Positions 34,055-46,327 of a stretch of DNA of 64,000 bases are shown here, piece after piece. The stretch comes from Pinus tabuliformis (taxonomy: Eukaryota > Streptophyta > Pinopsida > Pinales > Pinaceae): the NCBI GenBank assembly GCA_031772625.1, contig CM062818.1:212901742-212965741 (forward strand). The letters run 5' to 3'. The notes under the pieces are model-generated. The model searched no databases and was not told the DNA's origin. It worked only from the letters and a program-made list of their open reading frames with translations. Both the position numbers and the translations under genes were made by a program. Numbering within the stretch: the stretch's first letter is position 1; every line of letters starts with the position of its first letter.

Positions 34055-35451
34055 TGTTGGGCGATTTAATTATATGCTAAATCCCTGTCATTTAATTTGT
34101 CAACTTGGGGGTTTCCTAAACTTAGAAGAAAACAAATATATATGGGACCTCAGATGAAACTGGTGTAGGACATTTGTTTAGAATGGAAATGCATATTATA
34201 AATCTAAAATATTTTGAAAAGAAAGGATTCAGATCTATTTTATGAAAGCATAAAAATGTTTGACCAATGGAATTAGTTTACTTTAGAAGATAGAGAAGAG
34301 TCTCTTGTTTAAGAGTCCTAGTTTTCCTTCTACAATCTTTCTATAATAGCATTGCCAAACATCTAAGAAAGAAGGAAGGAAAGCATATAAATGAAAGAAA
34401 GTAAATATTGTTTTCGGTTCACTTCTTAGCTCATGGAGAAGGGTCACCTAACTTAGGAGGATCTGATTGTCCTTCTCACATAAAAACTAACTACTGAAAG
34501 GAAATCAATCTTCACATAAATGTAATCTAGGAAAGCATATAAGAAAGTAAATATTGTTTCAGTTCAGTCTAGCTCATGGAGAAGAGGCTCCTAACTTAGG
34601 AGTTCTAGGTTGTCCTTATCACGTAAAAACTATCTACTGAGAGGAGATCAATATTCACACAACAAAACATGGCCATAACATGAATTCATACTGAAATTAT
34701 CTACAAATATTTACAACAAATAAATAAGATGAACATCCAAAATTGAAACTAGTATATTCACAACTATGAGCATTACTCTACAACAAAGTGTACTTATCCT
34801 AGTATGGGTATCCTTCCATTCCTAAATGAGCACACATGAACAACTATCACACCTGAAGAATCAAACAACACCCATAACTCATGATTTGGACAAAATGATA
34901 TTATTCATGTTGAATTAACAATCATAAATCTGATGCTAATGAATAAATGACAATTGTTCACCTTCCTTTGAAGTATTCTCCTATTATTTATACATGAATT
35001 AGGGATATCTACTCAATAAATGTAGATCCCTTAAATATCTACTAGATCCATACTCGTCTCAACTTATCCCTAAATACTAGATACAAATCCCAAGACACAT
35101 CAAGATCTCCGTGATCTTTCTCCTTGGAATATGGTCCACCTCTTGAGTTGAAATTCGAATTTAATCTTGGGGGGCCACATAAGGGCACCTTGGAAGCTTC
35201 CAAATGATCTACACATGTAATCCAACTCAAGCCACTTTTAGGTATAAGCAAATACATGTTATTTCTCTAACTTTTAATCATAAATTCACTCTAAATACAT
35301 GAAATTAATAACTTTGGAAAACGTAAATTTGTGAAGTCATGTAGTAATGATAATGTAGGTTTATATAATAATAATGTAATGGAATGAGGTGACAAAATGA
35401 GGATAAATGTGAAAAATAGTGAAAGTGAATGTTAATTTTGGTGGCCCAACA
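34055..35451 (-). repeat. Left (3') LTR of LARD-like element
   Basis: 1397 bp, a direct repeat of 47202-48596. Shared landmarks include ATGGGACCTCAGATGAAA, CTCATGGAGAAGxGxCTCCTAACTTAGGAG and GATATCTACTCAATAAATG. Two internal copies of the segment GAAAGCATATAxGAAAG...AGTTCAGT...TAGCTCATGGAGAAG occur at about 34380 and 34530. Confidence 0.92.
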
Positions 35452-35464
35452 TACCCCCCCAACT
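35452..35464 (-). other. Polypurine tract of LARD-like element
   Basis: The minus strand reads AAGTTGGGGGGGTA immediately before the TGTTGGGCC start of the 3' LTR, which supports the minus orientation. Confidence 0.75.
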
Positions 35465-38400
35465 TAAGTTATTGCATGTCCTCATGCAATCTATTGCATC
35501 AATTCGCTTAATCATGATTTAATATTTTTTCATTATCTTTCTTTTATATCGACTTTGGCTGATATCGATTTTTTAACTTCACATAACATTTTTTTACCTT
35601 TTTTGACAACTTTGTTATTTTTCAAAGTGTTCTTTCTAAAAAACATTTGATTGCAACATATTAGTTTGGTTGGTTCTTGTGTAACAATCAAAATTTGATT
35701 AGTATTGGTTCTTGTGTAACAATACTTTTTTGGTTTTTGTGTTGCATCAAAAGACTTTGAAAACATTTAATAGTCATTCATTCTTCGATCATTATTTGCA
35801 AAACATGTAACGTTTGAATCATAATGCAATAGTAGTCGTTTGGAAAAAGGATGTTGGTTAGGATGGCATGTGCATAAAGGACATATATGACATATGAAAG
35901 GTGATAATGGAGTATGAATGTGAATATTAGGTATGAACATGAACATGGTGAAGTATTTTTGAAAAATTATAATTTCAGCATTAAAGGAATTGTATGATAA
36001 AAAACTAGAAAAGAACATACCTTTACTTACCTAAGTGGACAAATTGTGTATATGTAGAAAAGTGTAGCCCCTACTGCTAAATCATGGAATGAAGAATACA
36101 AGAATGTGATCTATGTCTTGGTTGCACACATGATGGATGAAGTCATGAATGTGGATCCTTTATTAATGCTACTGAATCTTTTCCAAAGTACAAAATACTA
36201 TTGAATCTGCTTCTAAATCATATAGTCTTCATGTCGTTCCATATTGTGGCACAATTATTTCCATGTGAATAAATGCGTCAATGTCGAACATGGAAAGAAG
36301 TCATTGCATTACTGACCATTGATGAATGTCGTTAACCAATGTGAGACAAACTCACCATAAATGTAAATGAGTGCCAAGGTACCCAAGTACATCTTGTGAA
36401 GTGTGAATAAATGAACTGATGTTGAGCCACTTGCAAGATCCAACAAACAAGTGACATTAATGTCTTCCCATTGTTCGTTGGTGAGAAGACTTGCCATTAG
36501 GACATGCAAGCCTCAAGGTACTAATAATGACTCTAGTCTTTGTCCCATATAAGGTGCTAAGGTTGATGGCTAAAGACTTGTTGAAAGGTGGGACTTAAGG
36601 AATCCCACATTAGTCAACGTGAGTTCATACAAAATGATTGGTAGGACTATAGATACAAGATGTTATGGTCAAACAATTTTTATGGAAAGGAAATCAAGGC
36701 AATGTAGACAGATGGATGGTTTATTCATGAGGCAAAAAGATGAACTGTAAAGATGGAAAAAAAGTATGCGATTTAGAGAAGTAGACATGTATGAAGTAAT
36801 TATGGATAAGGAAATGAATCAGTGGAATTTAACATGGATGACTAATGAAGCTTTGAAGGATAAAAGTGGGTAACATATCATGACGCAAAATATTTCTGTG
36901 TAGCGACAAATGTCACGACATATGTAATTAGCTCCTTCAAGGTTTCAATGATGAATGTGATTTCTCGAGGTCAAATCTGCAAGGACTTGGATTGTTGTGA
37001 ACCTATAAAAGCTCAGTACAAATCCTGCATGAAAACTGTGAGAGCTTTTTGAAAGACATAAAATGCAAGTATAAATTCTAGCAACGAAAAAAAAAAATTA
37101 CCTGTTGCCTTTGCATGCTAGTTCCTTTAAAGTAACTCCAAAAGGACAAGTTAGCATAAAATGTTTTCAAAAGTCATGAAATGTCCATTTGCAATTTTTT
37201 TATTTTTTTTTTAAATTTTTTTCTTTTGTTTTTAATCCAATTAAAATTTGAAAATTTTATTTACTATTCTTTGAAACCATATAATGCAGAAAGAGAGGAC
37301 TCGTTGTAAGTGAAAGTTTTATCGTAGAAAGAGAAGGTTCATTGTAAGCGCAAGCCTAAGGACAAAATACAAGAAGCTTTGTTAGTTGAACAAACACTAC
37401 AGAAGGTATTGCTACATCACAATTTATCCCGAGACAACAAAATATAACACCTATGACAATAATTTTTGAAACTATAATCTTTCTAAAGATGGAGATCAAA
37501 ATAGTCGGCATGAGTAAAATAGAGTTGTTTGCGATTTAGATCATAGAGAATGTGGAAATTCTACTGTTGAATATATCCAAAAATTGGCAATCCACCTTTA
37601 TACCCTACAGATTTGAACGCAAGGCATTGTAAACCATTACTAAAATTTTGACTACTGATGAAAACATTCTTTAGGGGCAGATCGAATGGTGCAACTCCTC
37701 TGAAGTGAAAACAAACAGTTGGAATTTCGATGTTAACGTTGGCAAAGTCAAGTACATACAGTCTTCTCGTGAATATAAATTAATGGTGCATGCTGCTACT
37801 TGGCAAATAAGTACCCACAATCCACAATTTTCCAAGTGATGAGAGAAAAAGCTTGATTTTAGCATGAGGAATTGGTGAGATATTTTCCATATTTTACTAA
37901 CAAAAACCTAATTTTCCTCACTGGCCATATCAACTTCACCTACATCGCTGATTGTTCAATGAATTCTAGACTTGGAGATTGCTCAGGCCGAAGAAATCGA
38001 AATTCTGGATCAAAATAAGCTGCAAAAGAATGATAGATGGTGGATGACAATATTTCTGCCGGATTTTCGCCTCATTCTTGAGATTTTCTCCATGATTGAG
38101 CCCACGATTTTCCAAAAGAGGGGATCTTCCCAAATTCACTAGTGCAAACTATTTTATTTTAATTCAAATTGTCCATCTTCCCCAGCTCGACCGCTTGGTT
38201 GAATAGCACAGAGATTTTGTTTATTATTGCAGGTTTATTTCAATTTAAATTCATGTGTTTGTTTTTCAAAGAATTCTCCCACTGACTTACATCAAATTTT
38301 AACCATTGCAATGGAGCTCAGATGGTAGTTTGATTTTACTTGCAGGTTGGAACAACATAGAAGCCCCGAGCATGGACTAGACAGTGCACCAACGACATTG

Positions 38401-38796
38401 TTTTGACCATCGCCAAACAACTATGTGACCTTCATTCAATTGCAATGTGGGTTTTCTTTTAATTTATTCGATGTTAATGTTTTTTTCGAAATGCATAATT
38501 CCTTTTGCTAGTTTTATTTTATTGTTATATGTAATGCATCATGGATTTTTGGTTTGGTTTGGTTTATTTGTTTTATTTATTATTTTATATGTTTTTTTTC
38601 ATTGCTTTCATTTTTTAAATTGGTTTTGTTTTTGTTTTTATGGTTTAATGTTTTGTTTTGTTTTAGTTGTTTTGTTTTTGTTTTTTGATTATTATATTTT
38701 ATGTTTTTAGTTTTTATGATTTATCTTTTTAAATTTAATTTTTTTATTAATTCATTTTTTTATTATTATTATTATTATGTTTATGTTTTTTTTTAA

Positions 38797-38838
<42 letters not shown>

Positions 38839-39035
38839 TTTTTTTTTTAATTAAGTTTTTTTAAAAAGAATTTGAATTTTATTCTATTTTTTTGATTTTT
38901 ATGTTGTTTAAAATCAAAATATTTTAAAAAGAAATTGAACTTTATTCTATTTTTATTTTATTTATATGTTGTTTTAAAATCAAAATCTTTTAAAAAGAAT
39001 TTAAATTTTATTCTAATCCTAAAACAATCTAGAAT
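35465..39035 (-). other. Non-coding interior of the LARD-like element
   Basis: No domain was found on either strand over 3.6 kb. It includes a poly-T/poly-A tract at about 37195-37225. A very T-rich, homopolymer-like zone at 38440-39030 contains (TTA)n near 38758-38778 and (TA)18 at 38801-38836. The T-rich zone yields a long hydrophobic ORF by composition alone. Confidence 0.6.
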
Positions 39036-39113
39036 TGTTGGGTGTGGAGCATGATTATTTAGAGGTCTTTGTTTCAGCCGGATGTATACCCCAGGAAGTT
39101 TGTACACCCCTCC

Positions 39114-39234
39114 ACGCGGGGGAGTTTAGGGGAGACTTGTCCCCCCCCACGCGGGGGTTCAAGGGGGCCGATCCCCCCTGGCTAGGGGGTTCGGGGGCCA
39201 GCAGTCCCCCGGCGGGGGTTTCGGGGGTAGCGCC
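39114..39234 (+). repeat. G-run array in the solo LTR (expanded)
   Basis: Longest of the three arrays, about 120 bp with four GxGGGGGxTT-type units separated by C runs, versus about 90 and 80 bp in 933-1020 and 6751-6828. Confidence 0.85.
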
Positions 39235-39572
39235 ACCGAAGCTAAAAATAGATGTAAAATTGCCTTGTAAAAGTATAGTAATTTCTAGTCAATCTGGGTT
39301 GTTCATTAGGCGGATGATCTGAGAGTAGAACTTATGTTTAGTTTAGGGTTTTCTTCCCTAGAAGACAACCCCTCTCTTTTTACGAGGGCATTGTATTGAG
39401 GCTGTGTAATAGATGTGTATTCTCCGAGCGAGAAACAGAGAGGTGAGACTGTGAGAGAAAACAGAGGATATTACAACAAATATGCTGTAGGTTGTGTCTC
39501 TTCATTTTACTGGATAATAGAAAGGAAGGACTGGTTGTTCGGGGTGGACGTAGCCCAAACCGGGTGAACCAC

Positions 39573-40563
39573 TAATCCGAATTGGATCCATAAACGACTG
39601 TGAAAGGACCATGACTGAATCAGGTCAAACAAATCCTTGAAGAATATAAAACAGCAATCGAAAACACCCTAAACCAGTGACCATGGCAGCCAGCATGGAA
39701 CGACGAGGACCTCGGTCAAAGCGCGCTGACCGAGGCCCATGGAGACTGCGCGGGATGCCAAAATAGCCACTAGGAGCCCCGGATCGAGAAAAGGAGCTGA
39801 TTTTCGATCCATCATGCATCATTGGGCGAACATGGCCAAAATGGGAAAGCCTGAGCACCCGGTCGCGTGGGGGGGACCAGAGGAACCGAACAGGCATATA
39901 GATCAAATGCCTAAGCCATGAACAGAGACAATCAAATTCAGAGGAGGAGGAATAGAGAGGAGTCCAAGCAACAAGAGTGACAATGAACAGTGAACCCTAA
40001 GAGGAGGACTGAACACAGAGAATAGTAAAGATAAGCAAAGGAGACAGAGGGCCGAGCTGACCATAGGCAGCGTTGAGCACTAGAGAGCTTGAAGATTCAA
40101 GCCTTTCCCTAGAGGAATCTATCCGGACTGAGCATCACATTTGGCTCTTTCCACTATAGACCAAGGGTCACAAAGCTGGTACAAAAAAAAGAGTCTGTGA
40201 ACTCCGAGTGGCTTGGGGAATCCAAGAACCACCCTACCAAGCAAAATCTGCTTCACGAGAACTCACATTGAGTCCCTGTATTGTAATTTCTCTGCTGTAA
40301 GACACAATAAAACAAGGCCACCATTGAAGCTGGACCAGAGATGTAGCCCTGGAGCATAGGCTGAACTCCTTATTGAAAATTGTTTGTGTCTTTGTGTTGC
40401 TCACTGTATTTCTCTGCTGTCTTTCCACTTATTTTCTATGTATTGGCAATTTGATCGATCTGTTGCTTAAATAACACGGAAAACACACCATCACATGAGT
40501 CTGTAATACATTTTGTTTAATAAATATTTTACTAAGGTCACTCATAGGGTGATTATCAAATCA
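39573..40563 (+). repeat. 5' LTR of chromovirus
   Basis: The LTR starts TAATCCGAAT (the right copy has TGATCCGAAT, so the TG has mutated) and ends GATTATCAAATCA. It contains a perfect 9-bp stem, CCTCGGTCA/TGACCGAGG, at 39710-39735. Confidence 0.93.
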
Positions 40564-40565
40564 AG

Positions 40566-40577
40566 TGGTATCAGAGC
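40566..40577 (+). other. Primer binding site, initiator Met tRNA
   Basis: TGGTATCAGAGC begins two bases after the LTR and matches the plant initiator-Met PBS exactly. Confidence 0.93.
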
Positions 40578-40708
40578 TCTAGGCTGTAAGGTTAGACAAG
40601 CTTGTGTTCATTTAGCTGTGAATGCTCACTAGATCGAAGCTCAAATTAGGAGAAGGAGAGTTGGTGGAAACTAATCTTGAAATTGGGAGAGTCTAGTCTC
40701 GGAAGACA

Positions 40709-41690
40709 ATGTCAGAGGAAGGTTCTATAGGGCCAAACCCTCAATTCATAGAAAGTTTCCTAGCTATAAAGTCTATGGTAGAAGAAATGTATAGGGACTT
40801 TAGAAAGCATAGGGATGAAGATTCATCAGGCTCTAAACAAGATAAAGAAAAATATGAGTCTCATTTCCATGACCACTCCAAAGGAAAGGGGAAAGAGGAA
40901 AGCTTTCTCACACCTCCTAATAGCCCTGTGCATAATAAGAAAGCATCTTTGATTAAGTTGGATGTTAAATTTGATTTGCCTATATATGATGGAGAGCTAA
41001 ATGCTGAAAAGTTGGACAATTGGATAAGACAAATTGATGTGTATTGCAGGGTACAAAACATAGACTCAGACAAGAGTAAGATTCAGCTGGCAAGCCTACG
41101 CCTAGGAGGCATTGCCTTGGTTTGGTGGGAAGGCAGAACCCAAGCTGATATGCAGAAGCATGGTAAGACCATCTCTATCTGGAGTGAATTTGTTGGTGCA
41201 ATCAAAAAGCAATTCTATCCATTGGCCTACATGCAACAAGCCATGATGAGTTGAAAAACTCTTCAACAGTTGAAAGGGCAAAGTGTACAAGGGTATACTC
41301 AAGAGTTCAGAAAGAGAGCATTGATGTTGGGTATCTCATTAGACTCACCAGAGACTCTTTTGAAGTACATTGGTGGTCTACACAACTACATGAGGTATAA
41401 CATCCTCCTGTTTAATCCCACTAGTATAGATGAGGTATCTGTACAAGCTACTCATCTAGAAGCTAGAGGAAAGAATGGAAATCCAGAAGTTGGGGGACCA
41501 TCCCAACCCACTGTAAGCAAGAGCAAGGAGAAAAGAAAGTAGAAGTGGAAAGCAAGGAAGGCTAACACTGCACAAAAAGGCAAAGCTTCATGCTCTCACT
41601 GTAAAAAGGAGGGGTGTGATGATGAGCACTGTTGGATTCTGCATCCAGAGTTGAGACCTAAGAAGTCTGAGGGCAAGAAGAAGAAGACTG
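40709..41690 (+). pseudogene. Chromovirus Gag
   Basis: From ATG 40709 there is an N-terminal Ser/Lys-rich region. The capsid domain follows (KFDLPIYDGELNAEKLDNWI, about 40970; ALVWWEGRTQ, about 41118; KKQFYPLAY), then after a TGA at 41252 the conserved QGYTQEFRKRALMLGI. A TAG lies at 41540. The Cys/His cluster [14 protein letters not shown] is at about 41592-41633; its position normally held by His is Cys. Gag would build the particle and bind RNA. Confidence 0.9.
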
Positions 41691-42400
41691 TTGCAGCTAT
41701 TCAGAAATATTTGGGATCAGACTCGGGAGATGAAACAATCATTGCAGCCATAGGTATAAAAGGTAAGAATTTTGAAGCATCTACTAGTAATTCTACTCAA
41801 TCTGTTATTGATGAAGAACATGAGAGAAAAAGACATGAGCTTTTCCATATTCGAGTTGTTCCCAAAAATCAAAAGATTGATACTTTGTTTGATAGTGGCT
41901 CACAAGTAAATCTAATTTCTGAAGCAATTGTAAAGAAACTGGGATTAGAAACTACACCTCGTAAGAAACCATACCCATTAGGATGGTTGAATGACAAAGC
42001 ACAACTACAAGTGACTAGACAGTGCAAACTCAAGTTTTCTTTTGGGTCAGCATTTGTAGATGAGGTTGAGTTAGATGTAATTCCTTTGGATATATGTGGA
42101 ATTGTTTTAGGAAGTCCTTACTTGTATGATAGAAAAGCTATTTTCTATAGAGCTAAGAACAAGTATCTACTTGTTAAAGAGGGAATCGAATACTTTGTAA
42201 GAGCTCATAATCTCAAGAATAATTATACTCTCATAAACTCAGGACAGATGAAAAGGATGATAAATTCATGCAAACAGTTCTTACTAATGATTGTAAAGGA
42301 AAGGAAAACTGATAAAACCAATGTATTTGAGGGCTGTAATGCTGATCAACAAGCTGATATAGAAAATATTGTTTCAGAGTATGATGTCTTATTTCAAGAA
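41691..42400 (+). pseudogene. Chromovirus protease
   Basis: This continues in the Gag frame. The aspartic protease site is [12 protein letters not shown] with Asp codon 41891-41893, a canonical D-S-G. The flap and body segments follow ([18 protein letters not shown], about 42070-42125). No stop falls within the protease itself. Confidence 0.9.
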
Positions 42401-43290
42401 CCTAAGGGTCTGCCACCCAAAAAGGGAATAGTTCATGATATTATTTTGCAGCAAGATGTTCCTTTACCTAACATTGGGATGTACAAGTTATCTGCTTTAG
42501 AGAATGCTGAAATCAAGAGGCAGGTGCAGGAGTTGCTCGAGAAAGGGTTCATCAGGCCTAGCACATCACCATGTGGGTCACCCATCATCTTGGTGAGAAA
42601 GAAAGATGGCTCATGGAGAATGTGCATTGACTACCGAGCACTAAATAAGATAACAATAAAAAATTGTTATCCCCTTCCTCGCATAGATGATCCTTTAGAT
42701 CAATTGAAGGAAGTTGTTTACTTCACCAAGCTGGATTTGCACAGTGGATACCATCAGGTCAGAGTTGCAGAGCAAGATGCATGGAAGACTGCTTTCAAAA
42801 CAAAGCAGGGATTGTATGAATGACTGGTTATGCCTTTTGGCTTGACCAATGCCCCTGCTACTTTCATGAGATTAATGAATGATGTACTCAGAACTTTTCT
42901 TGATGATTTTGTTATTGTGTATCTGGATGACATTATGATTTTTAGTAAAACGTGGGAAGAACATTTGAAGCATGTTAAGAAAACATTAGATGTTTTGAGA
43001 AGAGAAAAAAATTATGTTAAACTCTCCAAATGTGAATTTGGAAAAACCTGTCTAAATTATTTGGGTCACATAGTAGGGGGAGGTAAATTGAAAATAGATC
43101 CCTATAAAGTGGCAGTCATTTTAAACTGGCCTAAACCCGAGTCTACTATAGAAGTGAGAAGCTTCTTAGGAGCAGCACAATATTGGAGGAAGTTCATTTC
43201 AATTTTTTCCTCAATTGCAGCTCCCTTACATGCTTTGACAGGATTGAACAAGGTGTTTCAATGGGGAGGTAAACAGTAGAAAGCCTTCGA
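42401..43290 (+). pseudogene. Chromovirus reverse transcriptase
   Basis: The frame has [49 protein letters not shown], a TGA at 42821 where Trp or Arg would fit, then MPFGLTNAPATFM and the catalytic YLDD at 42920-42931, intact. The thumb and connection follow (SKCEFG, YLGHIVGGG, FLGAAQYWRKF). A TAG lies at 43277. Confidence 0.93.
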
Positions 43291-43900
43291 CACCTTGAAA
43301 GAAAAGATTAGTACAACACCTATACTAGCACTACCAGATCTACAAAGACCATTTGAGATCCAAACTGATGCCATTGACTATGCCATGGGCGCAGTGTTGA
43401 CACGGCACGGTAAACCCATATGTTATCATTCTGAGACTTTTAATCCTGCAGTAGTTAACTACCCTACATATGATAAGGAATTGTATGCATTAGTTCAGAG
43501 TGTGAAAAAGTGGAAACATTACTTAATGGGAAAAGAAACAGTAATACATACTGATCATCAGCCACTTCAATACTTACACTCCCAAACTAAATTGCAGCAA
43601 TCAAGACATTATAGATGGATGGGCTTTCTACAACAATTTCATTTATTCATTAGATATAAAAAGTGAATACATAACAAGGTTGCAGACATGTTATCTAGAC
43701 TTGTTATAAATGCATCTACCATACTTAAGCATAATTCTGTGTTGCATGAAAGTTACAAAGAACAATATGCTCAGGACATGGACTTTAAAGATGTATACGC
43801 AACTTTGAGTCAAGGCAAAAGAGTAGAAGAATTGGACTATCATGTGAAGGACCGACTCTTATATCATTGTGGGAAACTCTGCATAATTTCCACAAACTGA
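43291..43900 (+). pseudogene. Chromovirus RNase H
   Basis: The RNase H domain has IQTDAIDYAMGAVL (first acidic residue), YPTYDKELYALVQSVKKW (Glu) and VIHTDHQPLQYL (Asp). TGA stops occur at 43664 and 43898. The D-E-D core is visible. Confidence 0.9.
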
Positions 43901-44590
43901 GAGAGCAAAGATAATTAAGGAAGCACACACTTCTCTGATAACAGGTCACTTTGGGGTAAGTAAAATAGTTGCACAACTGCAAAGGTTCTGCTATTGGCCA
44001 AGAATGAGTGAGACAGTTTCTAGATATGTAAAGTGGTGTGCTATGTGTGCTAAAAGCAAGCCCAACAACAGAAAACTAGGGTTATACACTCCCTTGCTAG
44101 TTCCTTCTCACCCTTGGAAAGCATTTCCATGGATTTCATGGGAGGACTGCCTAAATCTAGGAAAGGTCATGATTATCTATATGTTGTTGTGGATAGGTTC
44201 AGCAAAATGTGTATTTTCATACCCTGTAGTAAACAGATTACAGCTGAACAAACTGCAAAATTATTTTTTGAACATGTATGGGTTCATTTTGGATTACCCA
44301 CTTTTATTATATCTGATCGAGACACCCAATTTGTGGGAAAGTTTCGGTCCAGTCTGTGGGAACTAATGGACACCAAATTAAAGAAAAGCACAACTTTTCA
44401 TCCACAAACAGATGTCTAGACAGAAGTAGTTAACAAGATAGTGATCCAGTTACTGAGAGGATATTACAACAAACACCCTAAGCTTTGGGATGAACACTTG
44501 TGTTATGTGCAACATGCTTACAATAAGGCCAAACACTCTTCTACATAGAGATCTCCTTTTGAGACTTGCTTTGGTTTCGTATCGAGGGCT
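43901..44590 (+). pseudogene. Chromovirus integrase core
   Basis: The HHCC zinc domain spans AHTSLITGHFG to CAMCAKSKP (about 43922-44062). It lies in a shifted frame, and near 44115 a one-base loss returns to the main frame. The core reads MDFMGGL, VVDRFSKM, ISDRDTQF, and then a TAG at 44417 directly before TEVVNK, whose Glu (44423-44425) completes D-D-E. Another TAG is at 44546. Confidence 0.9.
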
Positions 44591-45184
44591 CCTTTGGATT
44601 TTGTCTTTGGTAAAGATACCATGGTTGATAGACACAGTGATGTGGACAAGGCAACTAGGTTCACTGAACAGATCCACCAGGCAGTACAGGAACAACTGGA
44701 AAAGAGCCAAGCCAAGTACAAGGCTAGGCATGATAAGCATCAGATGGAGCATGGTTTTCAAGTTGGAGACCAAGGCTGGCTGTATATCAGTAAGGACAGG
44801 ATGCAAGGTGAAGGTAAAAAGCTAAAACCTATTAGGTATGGACCCTTCAGGCTTGAGAAGGGTGGTGAAAATGCCTTCCACCTTGTGCTACCAGCTTACA
44901 TGCACATCTACTCAATCGTAAATGCAGACTGTTTGAGGTTGTTTGAACCTTCAACGATTGAGGACCCCGAAGAGCAGAGTCAATTAACTTCTGTTGATGA
45001 CCTGCTTCCTGAATATCTTAATGAGTTACAGGAAGACACAATGTTGGACATGAAGGTAAGGACGATGCGCAGTGGACAAGTGGAGTACCTCAGGATTGGG
45101 CTTAAAGGTTCAAAGCCGAGTAGTGCGAAGTGGATTGAGATTAGACAAGTCAGACAACAGTTTCCTCACTTAGTCGATGCTTGA
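44591..45184 (+). pseudogene. Integrase C-terminus with chromodomain-like tail
   Basis: An open frame of 196 codons starts at the end of the integrase core. KLKPIRYGPFRLEKG marks the GPY/F-type integrase C-terminal module. The final 60 residues (MLDMKVRTMRSGQVEYL, then AKWIEIRQVRQQFPHLVDA) have the order of a plant chromovirus chromodomain: a basic first strand, Tyr-Leu, then Trp and a Phe-Pro-His end. Some canonical aromatic residues are absent (ILVKW is replaced by LRIGLKG). Chromodomains direct integration to heterochromatin. Confidence 0.8.
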
Positions 45185-45232
45185 AGAAAACCAACTTTTG
45201 GTGGTCCAAAAGCTTTTTCAGTAGGGAGGCCG

Positions 45233-46225
45233 TGATCCGAATCGGATCCATAAATGACTGTCAAAGAACCATGACTGAATCAATTCGAACAAATCCTTGA
45301 AGAATCTAAAACAACAATGAAAAACACCCTGAACGAGTGGCCATCGCAGCCAGTGTGGAATGACAAGGACCTCGGTCAAAGTGCGCTGACTGAGGCCCAT
45401 GGAGACTTCGTGAGATGTCAAAATAGCCCCTGGGAGCCCCGGATCAGGAAAAGGAGCTGATTTTCGATGCATCGCGCATCGCTGGGCGAACAGGGCCAAA
45501 ATGGGAAAGCCTGAGTACCCGGTTGCGTGGGGGGGAGAAGAGGAACTGAACAGGCATAGAGATCGAATGGCTAAAGGCATGAACATAGACAGTCGAATTC
45601 AGAGGAGGAGGAATAGAGAGGAGTCCAAGCGACAAGAGAGACAGTGAACATTGAACCCCGAGAGGAGGACTGGACACAGAGACCAGTAAAGCCAAGTAGA
45701 GGAGACAGAGGGCCGAGCTGACCACAGGTAGTGTTGAGCACCAGAGAGCTTGAAGATTCAAGCCTTTCCCTAGAGGAATCTATCGGAACTGATCATCACA
45801 TTTGGCTCTTTCCACTATAGACGAAGGGTCATAGAGCTGGTAGGAAGAATAAAAGTCTGTGAACTCCGAGTGGCTTGGGGAATCCAAGAACCACCCTACC
45901 AAGCAAAATCTACTTCACGAGAACTCACATTGAGTCCCTATATTGTAATTTCTCTGCTGTAAGACACAATTAAACAAGGCCACCACTGAAGTTGAACCGG
46001 AGACGTAGCCCTGGAGCATAGGGTGAACTCCTTATTAAAAACTGTGTGTGTCTTTGTGTTGCTTACTGTATTTCTCTGTTGTCTTTCCACTTATTTTCTG
46101 TTTATTGGCAATCTGATCGATTCGTTGCTTAAATAACACAGAAAACATACCATCACATGAGTCTGTAATACCTTTTGTTTAATAAATCTTTAATTGAGGT
46201 CAATCATAGGGTGATTATCAGATCA
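45233..46225 (+). repeat. 3' LTR of chromovirus
   Basis: Begins TGATCCGAATCGG and ends GATTATCAGATCA, preceded by a short purine-rich tract (AGTAGGGAGG, 45220-45229). Confidence 0.93.
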
Positions 46226-46327
46226 ACCACATATATCTGTGTCTCTCTGGTTTTATTCGTTTTTTGTGTTTATATTTCTGCAATATTCTATGTGTTCCAT
46301 TGCTCTGTAATATATAATTTTCTAACA

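Larger units (their letters stand above)
39573..46225 (+). mobile_element. Chromovirus-type Ty3/gypsy element, full length, degenerate
   Basis: 6653 bp with LTRs of 991 and 993 bp, an exact target duplication accac (39568-39572 and 46226-46230), an initiator-Met PBS and a gag-PR-RT-RNaseH-INT order. A chromodomain-like C-terminus is present. A single reading frame covers almost all of 40709-45184, broken by eight in-frame stops and a short double frameshift. The LTRs show about 20 mismatches in their first 140 bp, so the insertion is old. Confidence 0.95.
39036..46327 (+). mobile_element. Solo LTR of the copia family, split by a chromovirus
   Basis: 39036-39572 and 46231-46327 together form one LTR of the family at 850-7252, from TGTTGGGTGTGG to TTTTCTAACA. 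The target duplication agaat is exact (39031-39035 and 46328-46332). No internal copia sequence remains, so it arose by LTR-LTR recombination or an equivalent deletion. The break in the middle is the chromovirus with its own accac duplication. Confidence 0.92.

Noticed and set aside
38447..38710. 87-codon ORF rich in Phe, Leu and Val that looks like a membrane protein
   Set aside because: It lies in a T-rich low-complexity zone; any frame there gives hydrophobic codons.
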